Shown in pieces: positions 45,813 to 55,587 of a stretch of DNA of 64,000 nucleotides (positions within the stretch are counted from its first letter, which is position 1; each line of letters begins with the position of its first letter). The DNA is from Bacteroidales bacterium (GTDB lineage Bacteria; Bacteroidota; Bacteroidia; Bacteroidales; UBA932). The translations under genes and the position numbers were made by a program. The notes beneath the pieces were generated by a model, which ran no database searches, was not told where the DNA came from, and saw only the letters and a program-made list of their open reading frames with translations. Where the stretch lies: the NCBI GenBank assembly GCA_017544005.1, contig JAFYEZ010000045.1, positions 1 through 64,000 on the forward strand, read 5' to 3'.

Positions 45813-46873
45813 GCATCGCAGCAGGCGCAGACGAGGGTGCCGTCGGGCTGGCGGCGGAAGCGGCGCGGGGTGCGCGGGTCGGCGTTGGTGATGCACTTGG
45901 GATTGGTGCAGCGAAGCGTGGCATCGCTGAAGAGACCGCGATGCGAAGGCGTGTCGCGATCCTTCCACTCCAATAATTTGGTAATGAGCGCCATGCGGAC
46001 AAACTTGCCGTATTCTACCTGGCGGAAATAGGCGGCCCGCGGGTCGGCATCCACCTCCACGGCAATCTCGTTCACGCGCGGGAGCGGATGCAGCACGGCC
46101 ATCCGCTCTTTGGCGAGCGCCATCTTGGCCGCATCCAGCACAAAGCAGTCCTTGACCCGCTCATATTCTTCCTGGCTCGGGAAGCGCTCCTTCTGGACAC
46201 GGGTCATATAGAGAACATCCAGGTCGGAGATTGCCTCCTCGATGGAGGTTACCTCCCGGCAGGCGATGCCGCCCTTCTCGCAGACCTCGCGGCGGAAGTC
46301 CTCCGGCAGGCGCAGTTCCTCGGGCGAGATCAGCACGAAGCGGACGCCCTCGTAGCGGGCCATGGCCTTGATGAGCGAGTGGACCGTGCGGCCATAGCGG
46401 AGATCGCCGCAGCAGCCCACCGTCAGGTGGTCCAGCCGTCCGAGCTCCTTTTGGATGGTAATCAGGTCCGTAAGCGTCTGCGTAGGATGGTTGTGGCTGC
46501 CGTCGCCGGCGTTGATAACCGGGACAAGCGAGGTCATCGAGGCCTCGAAGGGCGCCCCTTCCACGGGGTGGCGGATGGCCAGAATATCCGCGAAACAGCT
46601 GATGACGCGGGCCGTATCGCCCACGGATTCCCCTTTGGCGACAGAGGCGTTGGTGGCGTCGGCAAAGCCCAGGACGTTTCCGCCCAGTTCCATCATCGCC
46701 GCGGTGAAACTCAGCCGCGTACGGGTGCTCGGCTCATAGAAGAGCGTGCCCAGTTTCCTGTGGCGCATCGTCTCGGCATAAGCGGCCGGGTTGGCGAACA
46801 TCGCTTCGCCCAGGGCGACGATTTCGTCGGTCTCGGCGCGGGTGAGGTCGGTGGGGTCAATCAGGTGTTTCAT
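45791..46873 (-). CDS. pyrB: Aspartate carbamoyltransferase fused to a PyrI-type zinc domain
   Basis: Catalyses carbamoyl phosphate plus aspartate to carbamoyl aspartate. Catalytic motifs EPSTRTRLSF, GDGSHNHPTQTLTDL and HPLPRVNEI are intact, and the ordinary PyrB chain ends near residue 303. About 57 extra residues follow with CTNPKCITNADP and VCACC (Cys322, 327, 349, 352), a close match to the zinc domain of the regulatory subunit PyrI; the nucleotide-binding allosteric domain is absent and no pyrI gene is in the window. It is the last gene of the pyr operon, 13 bases after pyrE. The start MKHLIDPTDL is used; longer frames shadow pyrE. Confidence 0.93.
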   Translation of the reverse strand: MKHLIDPTDLTRAETDEIVALGEAMFANPAAYAETMRHRKLGTLFYEPSTRTRLSFTAAMMELGGNVLGFADATNASVAKGESVGDTARVISCFADILAIRHPVEGAPFEASMTSLVPVINAGDGSHNHPTQTLTDLITIQKELGRLDHLTVGCCGDLRYGRTVHSLIKAMARYEGVRFVLISPEELRLPEDFRREVCEKGGIACREVTSIEEAISDLDVLYMTRVQKERFPSQEEYERVKDCFVLDAAKMALAKERMAVLHPLPRVNEIAVEVDADPRAAYFRQVEYGKFVRMALITKLLEWKDRDTPSHRGLFSDATLRCTNPKCITNADPRTPRRFRRQPDGTLVCACCDAKAASLK

Positions 46874-46886
46874 CGGAAGGAATGTA

Positions 46887-47516
46887 TTATTTGATCCAGC
46901 TTTCGTCGGAAGGATTTTCGCGGAACTGAAGGATACGGGCCTTCCAGTCGGCGGTGATGTATCCCTCTTCGGCAGCCACCTCAACCAGCGTGTCGAGGTT
47001 GGAGAGGGAGTGGTTGACCACGTTCGCAGCGGCGAGCCGCTCAACGCTCTTCCTCATGCCATAGGTGAAGATGCTGACGATGCCCAGCACCTGGGCGCCC
47101 TCTTCACGCAGGGCCTCCACCACTTCGATGGCGCTGCCGCCGGTGGAGATCAGATCCTCGATCACCACCACTTTGGTGCCTGGGTCCATCTTGCCCTCGA
47201 TGCGGTTGGTGCGGCCGTGGCTCTTGGCTTCGCCGCGGACGTAGCCCATCGGGAGGTTGAGCAGCGTGGCGGTGATGGCGGCATGGGCGATGCCGGCCGT
47301 GGAGGTACCCATCAGCATTTCGCATTCCGGGTGATGCTGGCGGACCAGTTCTGCGAGTCCGGCCTCCACCTGCTCGCGCACCGCGGGGGCGGAGAGGGTC
47401 AGGCGGTTGTCGCAATAGATGGGGCTCTTGATACCGGAGGCCCAGGTAAAGGGATGTTCGGGACGCAGAAACACGGCACCGATCGAGAGAAGCTCCTTGG
47501 CTATGATTCGTTCCAT
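46887..47516 (-). CDS. pyrE: Orotate phosphoribosyltransferase
   Basis: Joins orotate to PRPP to give OMP. The 209-residue protein has the PRPP motif VVVIEDLISTGGSA, plus GIKSPIYCDNRLTLS and YVRGEAKSHGRTNRIEG. The start MERIIAKELL is used; the ATG 16 codons upstream overlaps pyrF. It is 11 bases after pyrF and 13 before pyrB. Confidence 0.94.
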   Translation of the reverse strand: MERIIAKELLSIGAVFLRPEHPFTWASGIKSPIYCDNRLTLSAPAVREQVEAGLAELVRQHHPECEMLMGTSTAGIAHAAITATLLNLPMGYVRGEAKSHGRTNRIEGKMDPGTKVVVIEDLISTGGSAIEVVEALREEGAQVLGIVSIFTYGMRKSVERLAAANVVNHSLSNLDTLVEVAAEEGYITADWKARILQFRENPSDESWIK

Positions 47517-47527
47517 ATAATTGTCTG

Positions 47528-48232
47528 TTAGAGGTTTAAGAAATCTTTTCTGCAACGGCGCCACGCAGCTACGGGATCGTCGGCCGCCGCGATGGGCCGC
47601 CCGACGACGATATAGTCAGAGCCAATCTCCCGGGCACGGGCCGGGGTGGTGATGCGGACCTGGTCGTCGGCCGCCGCATCGGCGAAGCGGATCCCGGGGG
47701 TTACCGTCATGAAGGCCGCGCCGCAGGCCTGCTTGACCATACCGGCCTCCAGCGGCGAGCAGACCACGCCGTCCAGCCCTGCTTCGCAGGCATTCTGCGC
47801 ATATTTGACGATGGTTTCGTTGATGGTGGCACCGATCAGCAGCTCCTGCTGCATCCGCTCTTCGCTGGTAGAGGTCAGCTGCGTGACGGCAATCAGCAGC
47901 GGACGGGTGCCGTCTTCCCGCGTGAGGCCCTCGAGGGCCGCCTTCATCATCTCGATGGTGCCGGCCGCGTGAACGTTGGTCATATCCACATCGAGGCTGC
48001 TCAGGACCCGCATCGTCTTGCGGACCGTATTGGGAATATCGTGCAGCTTGAGGTCCAGGAAGATCCGGTGGCCGCGCCGCTTGATTTCCCGGACAATCTC
48101 CGGACCGGCGGCATAGAAGAGTTCCATGCCGATCTTCACGAAAGGCTTCTCCCCTTCCGGAAAACGGTCCAGGAAGGTGAGAGTCTGCGCCGCGCTTGCA
48201 AAGTCGCAGGCGATGATGACGTCTTTTGCCAT
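47528..48232 (-). CDS. pyrF: Orotidine 5'-phosphate decarboxylase
   Basis: Last step of UMP synthesis, OMP to UMP. The 234-residue barrel has the catalytic DxKxxD pattern in [27 protein letters not shown] and the phosphate site TPGIRF...VGRPI. One base separates it from pyrD. Confidence 0.93.
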   Translation of the reverse strand: MAKDVIIACDFASAAQTLTFLDRFPEGEKPFVKIGMELFYAAGPEIVREIKRRGHRIFLDLKLHDIPNTVRKTMRVLSSLDVDMTNVHAAGTIEMMKAALEGLTREDGTRPLLIAVTQLTSTSEERMQQELLIGATINETIVKYAQNACEAGLDGVVCSPLEAGMVKQACGAAFMTVTPGIRFADAAADDQVRITTPARAREIGSDYIVVGRPIAAADDPVAAWRRCRKDFLNL

Positions 48233-48233
48233 A

Positions 48234-49139
48234 TCAATTGATTTTCAACTGTTTCAAATCTTTCAGCCCGAGGCGTTCCATCACTTCGGGCAGTTGTTCG
48301 ATGATGCGCTTGCAGGCCATCGGATCCACCAGATTGGCCGAACCGACCTGCACGGCCGAAGCGCCCGCCATCATCATCTCGATCACCTCTTCCGCCGTGG
48401 AGACGCCGCCGCAGCCCATGACCGGAATGCGGCAGGCGCGGGCTACCTGCCAGACGGCCCGCAGGGCGATCGGGAAGACGGCCGGACCGGAAAAACCGCC
48501 CGTAGAGGCCGCCACAACCGGCTTGCGCGTACGGATGTCAATCCGCATGCCGAGCAGCGTATTGATGACGGTAAGCCCATCCGCGCCGGCCTCCTCGCAG
48601 GCACGGGCGATGGCCGTGATATCGGTCACGTTCGGCGTCAGTTTCACGAAGACGGGCTTCGAGGAGGCCTTCTTCACGGCGCGGGTGACCTCGGCGGCCA
48701 CCTTCGGGTCGGTGCCCAACGCCATGCCGCCGCCGTGCACATTGGGGCAGGAGACGTTGGCCTCAAGGATGTCGATATCGGCGCAGCCTTCGGCGCGTTC
48801 CGCACAGAAGGCAAAATCTTCCACACAGAAGCCGCTGATGTTGGCGATGATGGGTTTGCGATAGATGGCCCGCAGGGCGGGAATCTTCTCCGCGAGCAGC
48901 TTTTCGATGCCGGGATTCTCCAGGCCCACCGAGTTGATCAGCCCCTGGCGGCACTCGGCGATCCGGGGAAGCGCATTGCCGAAACGGGCCTCGCGCGTGG
49001 TGCCTTTGAGCGAGATGGCCCCCAGTATGTTGATGTCATACCACTCGTTCAGCTCCAGGCCGAATCCGCAGGTACCGCTGGCCGGGATAATCGGATTGTC
49101 GAGGGGGATGCCGCCCAGGTTGACGGAAAGATCTACCAT
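48234..49139 (-). CDS. pyrD: Dihydroorotate dehydrogenase, class 1B catalytic subunit
   Basis: FMN enzyme of 301 residues oxidising dihydroorotate to orotate, using NAD through PyrK. The catalytic Cys is in [13 protein letters not shown], with [21 protein letters not shown] and NTLLGMRID as FMN or substrate regions. Overlap of 7 bases with pyrK supports the heterotetrameric class 1B enzyme, a soluble NAD-linked form suited to anaerobes. Confidence 0.94.
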   Translation of the reverse strand: MVDLSVNLGGIPLDNPIIPASGTCGFGLELNEWYDINILGAISLKGTTREARFGNALPRIAECRQGLINSVGLENPGIEKLLAEKIPALRAIYRKPIIANISGFCVEDFAFCAERAEGCADIDILEANVSCPNVHGGGMALGTDPKVAAEVTRAVKKASSKPVFVKLTPNVTDITAIARACEEAGADGLTVINTLLGMRIDIRTRKPVVAASTGGFSGPAVFPIALRAVWQVARACRIPVMGCGGVSTAEEVIEMMMAGASAVQVGSANLVDPMACKRIIEQLPEVMERLGLKDLKQLKIN

Positions 49140-49879
49140 ACCAGTTCCTCCTTTTTAAAGACGGGGCCCTCTTTGCAGGTGCGTTTGGGCCCGTCCGTCG
49201 TCTGACAGGTGCAGCCGTAGCAGATGCCTGCGCCGCAGCCCATCCGCTCCTCGGTGCTCACCTCGCCCGCCTGGCGCAGCTGCTGGCAAACCGCCTTGAG
49301 CATCGGCCGGGGGCCGCAGGCATAGAAATAATCCGACTTGAGAGAGCACATCCGGATGGCATCGGTCACAAAGCCCTGGCAGCCGGCCGTGCCGTCGGCC
49401 GTTGCCACGATAACGTCCGCGCCGGCCGCTTCGAGTTCCCTCTCCAGGAAAATATCCGCCCGCGTGTTGAATCCGAGCACCGCCGTGACATGGCGGTCGG
49501 CTTCACGCAACTGCTTGCAGAGGAGCAGCAGCGGAGCCACGCCCACGCCGCCGCCGATAATCATGGCCTCCTTGTCCCTCGGGGTGGCTTCGATATCGAA
49601 TCCGTTTCCCAGGCCGCAGAGCAGCTGCAGCGGGGTTCCGGGCGCCAGGGAGACCAGCTCCGCGGTTCCCTCGCCCATCACCTTGACAATCAGGGTCAGA
49701 AGGCCCGGCTCGCAGTCGCAGACCGAGATCGGACGGCGCAGGTAGCGTCCGGGGACGGAGACCATCACGAACTGCCCGGCGCGGCACAGCCCGGTGGTAT
49801 CACCGGAGAGGCGCAGCCGCCAGGTAGCCGTCGCAACCGGTTCGACAGCCGTCAGGAGAAAGGTTCGCTCATTTGCCAT
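49133..49879 (-). CDS. pyrK: Dihydroorotate dehydrogenase electron transfer subunit
   Basis: FAD and 2Fe-2S protein of 248 residues passing electrons from PyrD to NAD. The FAD site is near [11 protein letters not shown]; the nucleotide region is [14 protein letters not shown]; the iron-sulfur ligands are four Cys in [14 protein letters not shown] and RTCKEGP. It overlaps carB by 11 bases and pyrD by 7. Confidence 0.94.
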   Translation of the reverse strand: MANERTFLLTAVEPVATATWRLRLSGDTTGLCRAGQFVMVSVPGRYLRRPISVCDCEPGLLTLIVKVMGEGTAELVSLAPGTPLQLLCGLGNGFDIEATPRDKEAMIIGGGVGVAPLLLLCKQLREADRHVTAVLGFNTRADIFLERELEAAGADVIVATADGTAGCQGFVTDAIRMCSLKSDYFYACGPRPMLKAVCQQLRQAGEVSTEERMGCGAGICYGCTCQTTDGPKRTCKEGPVFKKEELVW

Positions 49880-52800
49880 ATTCCGCGTCGATGGTGGAAA
49901 TACCGAGGGTAATCTCTTCGAGGACGTCGAGCAGCACGCGTACCGTCTCGAGTGCCGTGAAGATGGTTACGTTGTTTTCTACGGCCGCGTGACGGATCTC
50001 ATAGCCGTCGAGGTGGGTGCTGATCTGGTTGACGTCGATGGTATTGATGACATAGCTCACATGACCGCGGCGCATCGTCTCGATGATATCCTGGCTGCCC
50101 TCGCTGAGCTTGTGGAGCGAGCGGGTGCGGATGCCGTGGGCCTTGAGGAAGGCCGCCGTTCCCTTGGTGGCTACAATGTTGAAGCCCAGGTCGTAGAAGC
50201 GGCGGATGAGGGGCAGTGCATCCTCCTTGTCCTTGTCGGCGATGGTGGCCAGCACGGTGCCGTAGTTGACGACGTCCATGCCGGAGGCCTGCAGCGACTT
50301 GTAGAGTGCGCGGGTCAAGGAATTGTCGTATCCGATGGCCTCACCGGTGGATTTCATCTCCGGCGAGAGGTAGGTGTCGATGCCCTTGATCTTGCCGAAG
50401 GAGAAGGCCGGCGTCTTGACGAAGTGGCGCTTGCGCTCGGGGAACATCACCTCGGTGATTCCCTGCTCCCTGAGGCTGTGGCCGAGCATTACCTTGGTGG
50501 CGATTTCCGCCATCGGTACGCCGGTGGATTTGGAGATGAAGGGAACGGTACGCGAGGAACGCGGGTTCACCTCAATCACATAGACATTCTCGTCCGCATC
50601 CACGATGAACTGGATGTTGTAGAGGCCCTTGATGCCGATGGCCAGACCCAGTTTGACGGTGTCCTCCTCGATCTGTTTCTTGACCTTGTCGCTCAGGCTG
50701 AACGGCGGATAGACGCTGATCGAGTCGCCGGAGTGGATACCGGTATGCTCGACGTGCTCCATGATGGCGGGGATGAAGACATCCTTGCCGTCGCAGATGG
50801 CATCGACCTCCGTCTCCTTGCCGAGGATATATTTGTCCACCAGCACCGGGGAGTTCTCGTTGACCTCCACGGCGTTCTGGAGATAGTGGCGCAGGTTGGC
50901 CTCGTTGCTGACGATCATCATCGCGCGGCCGCCGAGCACGAAACTCGGGCGCACCAGCACCGGATAGCCGATTTCCGTAGCGGCGGCGACACCGTCCTCC
51001 ACGTTGGTGACGGCGCGGGCCTTGGGCTGCGGAATGCCGGTCTTGCGCATGATCTCCTCGAAGAGCTTGCGGTCTTCCGCCTTGTCGATAGCTTCGATGT
51101 CGGTGCCGATGATGGGCACGCCGAACTCCACGAGCGGGCCGGCCAGGTTGATGGCCGTCTGGCCGCCGAGGGTGACGATCACGCCGTCCGGCTTCTCGAG
51201 GTTGATGACGCTCATCACATCCTCCACCGTCAGCGGCTCAAAGTAGAGTTTGTCGGAGATGGTGTAGTCGGTGGAGACCGTCTCGGGGTTGTTGTTGATG
51301 ATGATGGCCTCGTAGCCCGCCTTGCGGATGGTCCAGATGGCGTGCACGGTGGAGTAGTCAAACTCGACGCCCTGGCCGATGCGGATCGGGCCGGAGCCGA
51401 GCACCAGGATCTTCTTGCGGTCGCTGCGCACCGATTCGTTCTCCTCCTCATAGGTGGAGTAGAAGTAAGGCACGTAGGTTTCGTGCTCGCAGGCGCAGGA
51501 GTCGATCATCTTATAGACCGGAACGATGCCCGCACCGGTGCGGAATCGGATAATTTCCGCCTCGCTGCGTCCCCAGAGCTGGCCGATATACTTGTCGCCG
51601 AAGCCCATCCGCTTGGCCTGCCGCAGGACATTCACATCCATCGGGGCGGCAGCCAGCGTACGTTCCATCCGCACGATATTGTAGATCTTCTCGAGGAAGA
51701 GCATGTCAATCTTGGTGCGGTCGTAGATGCGCGCCAGGTCGATCCGCAGGCGCAGCAGCTGGGCGATGGCGTAGAGCCGGTCGTCGGTCGGCGTGGAGAT
51801 ATAGTCGAGCAATTGCTGTTCATCCCAGTTGTCGAACTTCTTGCTGTGGATATGGCAGACGCCCGCCTCGAGCGAACGGACGGCCTTGAGCATGCTCTCT
51901 TCCAGCGTGCGGCCGATCGACATCACCTCGCCGGTGGCCTTCATCTGGGTGCCCAGTTCGTTGGAAGCTTCGCTGAACTTGTCGAAGGGGAAGCGGGCTA
52001 CCTTGGTGACCACATAGTCGATGGCCGGTTCCGCGCAGGCGGGCGAGCCGGCGATCATGATCTCGTCGAGCGTAAGACCGACGGCGATCTTGGCCGTCAC
52101 ACGGGCGATCGGGAAACCGCTGGCCTTGGAAGCCAGGGCGGAAGAACGCGACACGCGCGGGTTCACCTCGATGATATAGTAGTTGAACGAGAGCGGATCC
52201 AGGGCGAACTGCACGTTGCAGCCGCCTTCGATATCGAGGGCGCGGATGAGCTTGAGCGCGCTGTCGCGCAGCAACTGGTACTCCTTGTCCGTGAGGGTCT
52301 GGGCCGGGGCCACGACGATCGAGTCGCCCGTGTGGACGCCTACCGGATCCACATTCTCCATGCTGCAGATGGCGATAGCCGTGTCGTTGGCATCGCGCAT
52401 CACCTCGAACTCGATCTCCTTGAATCCCTTGATGCTCTTCTCCACCAGCACCTGATGGACCGGCGAGAGGGCCAGGGCGTTCCGCATCAGCTCGCGGAAC
52501 TCCTCTTCATTGTCGGCAAAGCCGCCGCCCGTGCCGCCCAGGGTGAAGGCGGGACGCAGAATTACCGGATAACCGATCCGCTCGGCCTCCTTGACGCCCT
52601 CTTCCACATCGTAGCAGATTTCGGAAGGGATGACCGGTTCGCCGATACTGATACAGAGTTCCTTGAACTTTTCGCGGTCCTCCGCCTTCTCGATCCCCTC
52701 GAAGGAGGTGCCGAGAATCTTCACGCCGCACTCCTCCAGCACCCCTTTGCGGGCGAGCTGCACGGCCAGGTTTAGACCCGTCTGGCCGCCGAGACCGGGC

Positions 52801-53060
52801 ACGATGGCGTCCGGACGTTCGTAGCGGATGATCTTGGCGATGTATTCGAGTTTGAGCGGTTCCATATAGACCTTGTCGGCCATATGGGTATCGGTCATGA
52901 TGGTGGCAGGATTGGAGTTGACCAGGATGACCTCGTAGCCCTCCTCCTTGAGTGCGATGCATGCCTGGGTGCCGGCATAGTCGAATTCGGCAGCCTGGCC
53001 AATCACGATCGGGCCGGAGCCGATCACCATCACTTTCTTGATATCCTTTCTCTTAGGCAT
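49869..53060 (-). CDS. carB: Carbamoyl-phosphate synthase large subunit
   Basis: Builds carbamoyl phosphate from bicarbonate, ammonia and two ATP. The 1063-residue chain has both ATP-grasp halves ([19 protein letters not shown] at the start and [17 protein letters not shown] in the second half), an oligomerisation region and the C-terminal MGS-like allosteric domain. The catalytic halves look intact, so the enzyme can work with free ammonia even though its partner CarA has lost glutaminase residues. It overlaps carA by 8 bases. Confidence 0.96.
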   Translation of the reverse strand: MPKRKDIKKVMVIGSGPIVIGQAAEFDYAGTQACIALKEEGYEVILVNSNPATIMTDTHMADKVYMEPLKLEYIAKIIRYERPDAIVPGLGGQTGLNLAVQLARKGVLEECGVKILGTSFEGIEKAEDREKFKELCISIGEPVIPSEICYDVEEGVKEAERIGYPVILRPAFTLGGTGGGFADNEEEFRELMRNALALSPVHQVLVEKSIKGFKEIEFEVMRDANDTAIAICSMENVDPVGVHTGDSIVVAPAQTLTDKEYQLLRDSALKLIRALDIEGGCNVQFALDPLSFNYYIIEVNPRVSRSSALASKASGFPIARVTAKIAVGLTLDEIMIAGSPACAEPAIDYVVTKVARFPFDKFSEASNELGTQMKATGEVMSIGRTLEESMLKAVRSLEAGVCHIHSKKFDNWDEQQLLDYISTPTDDRLYAIAQLLRLRIDLARIYDRTKIDMLFLEKIYNIVRMERTLAAAPMDVNVLRQAKRMGFGDKYIGQLWGRSEAEIIRFRTGAGIVPVYKMIDSCACEHETYVPYFYSTYEEENESVRSDRKKILVLGSGPIRIGQGVEFDYSTVHAIWTIRKAGYEAIIINNNPETVSTDYTISDKLYFEPLTVEDVMSVINLEKPDGVIVTLGGQTAINLAGPLVEFGVPIIGTDIEAIDKAEDRKLFEEIMRKTGIPQPKARAVTNVEDGVAAATEIGYPVLVRPSFVLGGRAMMIVSNEANLRHYLQNAVEVNENSPVLVDKYILGKETEVDAICDGKDVFIPAIMEHVEHTGIHSGDSISVYPPFSLSDKVKKQIEEDTVKLGLAIGIKGLYNIQFIVDADENVYVIEVNPRSSRTVPFISKSTGVPMAEIATKVMLGHSLREQGITEVMFPERKRHFVKTPAFSFGKIKGIDTYLSPEMKSTGEAIGYDNSLTRALYKSLQASGMDVVNYGTVLATIADKDKEDALPLIRRFYDLGFNIVATKGTAAFLKAHGIRTRSLHKLSEGSQDIIETMRRGHVSYVINTIDVNQISTHLDGYEIRHAAVENNVTIFTALETVRVLLDVLEEITLGISTIDAEYGK

Positions 53061-54135
53061 TGTTTTGTTCCTCCATCATGGCAATGAAACGATCGAATAT
53101 AGAGACAAAATCCCGGGGTCCGGGAGCCGCTTCCGGGATAAACTGGACGGAAAGAACCTGGTCCTTGCGGTTTTCAAATCCCACGACGTATCCCTCCGGA
53201 ACCGTGACGAAGGTCGGCGTCAGGTCGAGCCCCTCGACACTTTGCACCGCGTAGCGCTGGTTCAGCACGGCCACGGCGATGCGCTTGCCGGAGAGGTCGC
53301 GGACCGGATGGTCCCCGTGGATGCCGCAGCCCATGTCGGAAAGCTTCGCCCCGTAGGAGAGGGCGAGCACTTCGTGGGAGAGTCCGATCCCGAAGAGGGG
53401 AAGCTGTCCCTTGAGCTCCGCCACGAGGGCGCTGACCTCAGGCACCTCGTACGGGCTGCCGGGGCCGTTGGAAACCAGTACGCCGTCCGGATGGAAGGCG
53501 AGAATATCCTTGCTGGCGGTGTTGTAGGGCACGATGGTGACGTTGCAGCCCAGCGCATTCAACCGGCGGATGACCGAATACTTGATGCCGCAGTCCACCG
53601 CCACCACGTGGAACCGGTGATTCGGGGTGCGGGCCATCCAGCGCTTGCGGCAGCTCACCTTGGGGACGAAGGTCTCCTCCACCGGCGTTTCGGCAATCAG
53701 ACGGAGCGCCTCTTCGCGCGGCAGGTCGGCCTCCACCAGGGCCACGCTCATCCGCCCTTTTTCGCGGATAATGCGCGTCAGGGCGCGGGTATCCAGCCCT
53801 TCGATGCCGGGGATGCCGTGCTCTTCCAGCTCTTCTTCCATCGTTTTGGTGTAACGGAAGTTGCTCGGGGTGTCACAGCATTCACGCACGATCAGGCCGC
53901 CCAGGAGCGGGGTGCGGGTCTCATAGTCTTCATCGGTGATGCCGTAGTTGCCAATCAGCGGATAGGTCATCACCACGAAACGGCCGGCATAGGTAGGATC
54001 GGAGATAATCTCCTGATAACCGACCACGGAGGTGTTGAAGACCACCTCGCCGACGCGGCGGCAATCTGCGCCGAAACCGCGGCCGTAGAACTCGCGGCCG
54101 TCTTCCAGTACCAGTTTCTTTTCGGGTCTTTTCAT
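53053..54135 (-). CDS. carA: Carbamoyl-phosphate synthase small subunit lacking glutaminase residues
   Basis: The normal role is to release ammonia from glutamine and channel it to CarB. The 360-residue protein has the CarA N-terminal domain ([13 protein letters not shown]) and a class I glutaminase fold ([12 protein letters not shown]). The nucleophile motif, normally GICLGHQ, reads GIGLSHE: Cys to Gly at residue 251 and Gln to Glu at 255. NHGF reads NQRY (292-295), and the HPE of the triad reads IPE (Ile333, Glu335). Activity with glutamine is therefore very unlikely; a structural or regulatory role is inferred, as in the ammonia-using vertebrate CPS I. It overlaps pyrC by 4 bases and carB by 8. 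Confidence 0.92.
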   Translation of the reverse strand: MKRPEKKLVLEDGREFYGRGFGADCRRVGEVVFNTSVVGYQEIISDPTYAGRFVVMTYPLIGNYGITDEDYETRTPLLGGLIVRECCDTPSNFRYTKTMEEELEEHGIPGIEGLDTRALTRIIREKGRMSVALVEADLPREEALRLIAETPVEETFVPKVSCRKRWMARTPNHRFHVVAVDCGIKYSVIRRLNALGCNVTIVPYNTASKDILAFHPDGVLVSNGPGSPYEVPEVSALVAELKGQLPLFGIGLSHEVLALSYGAKLSDMGCGIHGDHPVRDLSGKRIAVAVLNQRYAVQSVEGLDLTPTFVTVPEGYVVGFENRKDQVLSVQFIPEAAPGPRDFVSIFDRFIAMMEEQNNA

Positions 54136-55355
54136 TGTATGGTGGGGATTTCCCAGATTAGTTTTCCGTTTTTGAAGGTCTTCGTCACCCGGCCGCGCAC
54201 CGTCCAGCCCTCGAAGGGGGTGGCGTGCCCCTTGGAAAGGAATTCGCGGCTTTGGATCGTGAAGGATTCCTGCAGGTCGATCAGGACCAGGTCGGCCTGT
54301 TCACCCACGCCGAGGCCGCCGCCGATCCGGAAGATGCGGCGCGGCGCGGTGCTCATCGCCTCGATGAGCCGGCCGAGGGAGATGCGGCCCGTCTCCACCA
54401 GTTTGGTATAGAGCACGGGGAAGGCGGTCTCCAGGCCGACGATGCCGTTCAGGCTGTGCGCAAAACCGCGGGACTTCTCTTCCGCGGTATGGGGCGCGTG
54501 GTCGGTGGCAATCACATCGACGGTTCCGTCGCGGAGCCCTTCAATCAGGGCCTCGCGGTCGTCCGCGCTGTGAATGGGCGGATTCATCTTGAAGCGGCCC
54601 TCATCCTGAATATCCGCCTCGCAAAGGGTCAGATAGTGCGGCGCCGTCTCGCAGGTTACGCGGACGCCCCGCCGCTTGGCCTCGCGGATGAGTTCCACGC
54701 TGCGACGCGTGGAGATGTGGCAGACATGGTAGCGGCAGCGCGTCTCGGCGGCCAGTTCCAGGTCGCGGGCGATCTGCATCCACTCCATCCGGGCGGGATC
54801 CGGCTGCGAGAGGTCTTCGCAGTGGGCCACCACCAGGCAGTCCTCCCGCGCGGCCAGGGTCATCGCCTCCCGCATCACGGCTGCCTCCTGAATACCGCTT
54901 CCATCGTCCGAGAAGGCGATACAGCGCGCCTTGAGCGCCGCCATATCCACGACCTCCCGCCCGGCGCGCTCACGTGTGATGCTCGCATAGGGGAAGACAT
55001 CCACCACCGCGTCACGGTCGATGAGGGCCTGCTCGAGGGCCAGCGTTTCCGGACTGTCGGGCGCCGGATTCAGGTTCGGCATGGCGCAGACGGCCGTATA
55101 GCCGCCACGGGCCGCCGCCAGCGAGCCGGTGTGGATGGTCTCCTTTTCGGGAAAACCGGGCTCGCGGAAATGGACATGCACATCCACCAGGCCGGGCACC
55201 ACCAGGGCGCCATGTCCCTCGATAACGGAGGCTCCGGGAGCGGAAATGTGCGGAGCGATCTCGGCGACAACCCCATCCCGAATAAGCAGGTCCGCCTTTT
55301 TTAAAAGGCTTCCATCCAGAAGGTTAACGTCTTTTATGATGCGGTCGTTCGACAT
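54132..55355 (-). CDS. pyrC: Dihydroorotase (class I)
   Basis: Zinc enzyme of 407 residues closing carbamoyl aspartate to dihydroorotate. The HxH metal motif is in DVHVHFREPG; others are GYTAVCAMPNLNP, VAHCED, HISTRRSVELI and the catalytic Asp in VIATDHAPHT. It is first in the pyr operon. The start MSNDRIIKD is chosen because longer frames run through the leader terminator. Confidence 0.94.
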   Translation of the reverse strand: MSNDRIIKDVNLLDGSLLKKADLLIRDGVVAEIAPHISAPGASVIEGHGALVVPGLVDVHVHFREPGFPEKETIHTGSLAAARGGYTAVCAMPNLNPAPDSPETLALEQALIDRDAVVDVFPYASITRERAGREVVDMAALKARCIAFSDDGSGIQEAAVMREAMTLAAREDCLVVAHCEDLSQPDPARMEWMQIARDLELAAETRCRYHVCHISTRRSVELIREAKRRGVRVTCETAPHYLTLCEADIQDEGRFKMNPPIHSADDREALIEGLRDGTVDVIATDHAPHTAEEKSRGFAHSLNGIVGLETAFPVLYTKLVETGRISLGRLIEAMSTAPRRIFRIGGGLGVGEQADLVLIDLQESFTIQSREFLSKGHATPFEGWTVRGRVTKTFKNGKLIWEIPTIQ

Positions 55356-55363
55356 AAGCGGGC

Positions 55364-55389
55364 AAAAAAATAGACAGCCTAAGCTGTCT
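55364..55389 (-). terminator. Leader terminator (attenuator) of the pyr operon
   Basis: On the minus strand AGACAGC, loop TTAG, GCTGTCT (55389-55372), then A and seven T (55370-55364), only 8 bases before the pyrC ATG and downstream of the operon promoter. A terminator in this place is expected to stop transcription before pyrC unless prevented. Confidence 0.78.
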
Positions 55390-55393
55390 TCTG

Positions 55394-55432
55394 TCAGGGT
55401 CTGACACAGGTGGTATGAGAGGTTCTCTTCAT
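55394..55432 (-). CDS. Candidate 12-residue leader peptide of the pyr operon
   Basis: ATG at 55432 opens the frame MKRTSHTTCVRP and stops at TGA (55396-55394). A hairpin TGTCAG/CTGACA (55406-55401 and 55397-55392) spans the stop codon, immediately before the terminator stem. A ribosome reading the ORF would disturb this structure. The peptide has no run of one amino acid, so classical amino-acid attenuation is not obvious; coupling to UTP-dependent transcription speed is one possibility. Confidence 0.42.
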   Translation of the reverse strand: MKRTSHTTCVRP

Positions 55433-55450
55433 CGCCAAGTGTTATTAGTG

Positions 55451-55484
55451 CAAAGGTATAACTTTTCACACAAACGATTGCAAA
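55451..55484 (-). promoter_or_regulatory. Promoter of the pyr operon
   Basis: On the minus strand TTTG (55484-55481), 22 bases, then TACCTTTG (55458-55451), a perfect -7 element. Transcription would begin near 55445, giving a leader of about 90 bases with the small ORF and terminator. Confidence 0.68.
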
Positions 55485-55551
55485 AAACTTTTCAACCGAA
55501 AATTGCGGATAAATTTTCCCGGAAACCCCGATGCAGGTCACTGAGAGACAT

Positions 55552-55559
55552 TATCTTTG
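55552..55559 (+). promoter_or_regulatory. -7 element of the pur operon
   Basis: TATCTTTG, a perfect TAnnTTTG match, 28 bases before the purC ATG. No clear -33 TTTG is present, which might mean an activator or a weaker promoter. Confidence 0.63.
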
Positions 55560-55580
55560 TGCTTTGACTTGTCAAAGCAC
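55559..55580 (+). promoter_or_regulatory. Perfect inverted repeat at the pur transcription start
   Basis: GTGCTTTGAC (55559-55568), TT, GTCAAAGCAC (55571-55580): ten perfect base pairs starting at the last base of the -7 element and ending 7 bases before the purC ATG. It could be an operator for a repressor that blocks initiation, or an RNA hairpin masking the purC start. Confidence 0.68.
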
Positions 55581-55587
55581 TATACCT

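Noticed and set aside
49794..52775. A 993-codon plus-strand frame over carB
   Set aside because: It is antisense to carB, which is certain from its ATP-grasp motifs. The same applies to the long minus-strand frames over purL (56750-60079) and over purF-purM (60083-62962).
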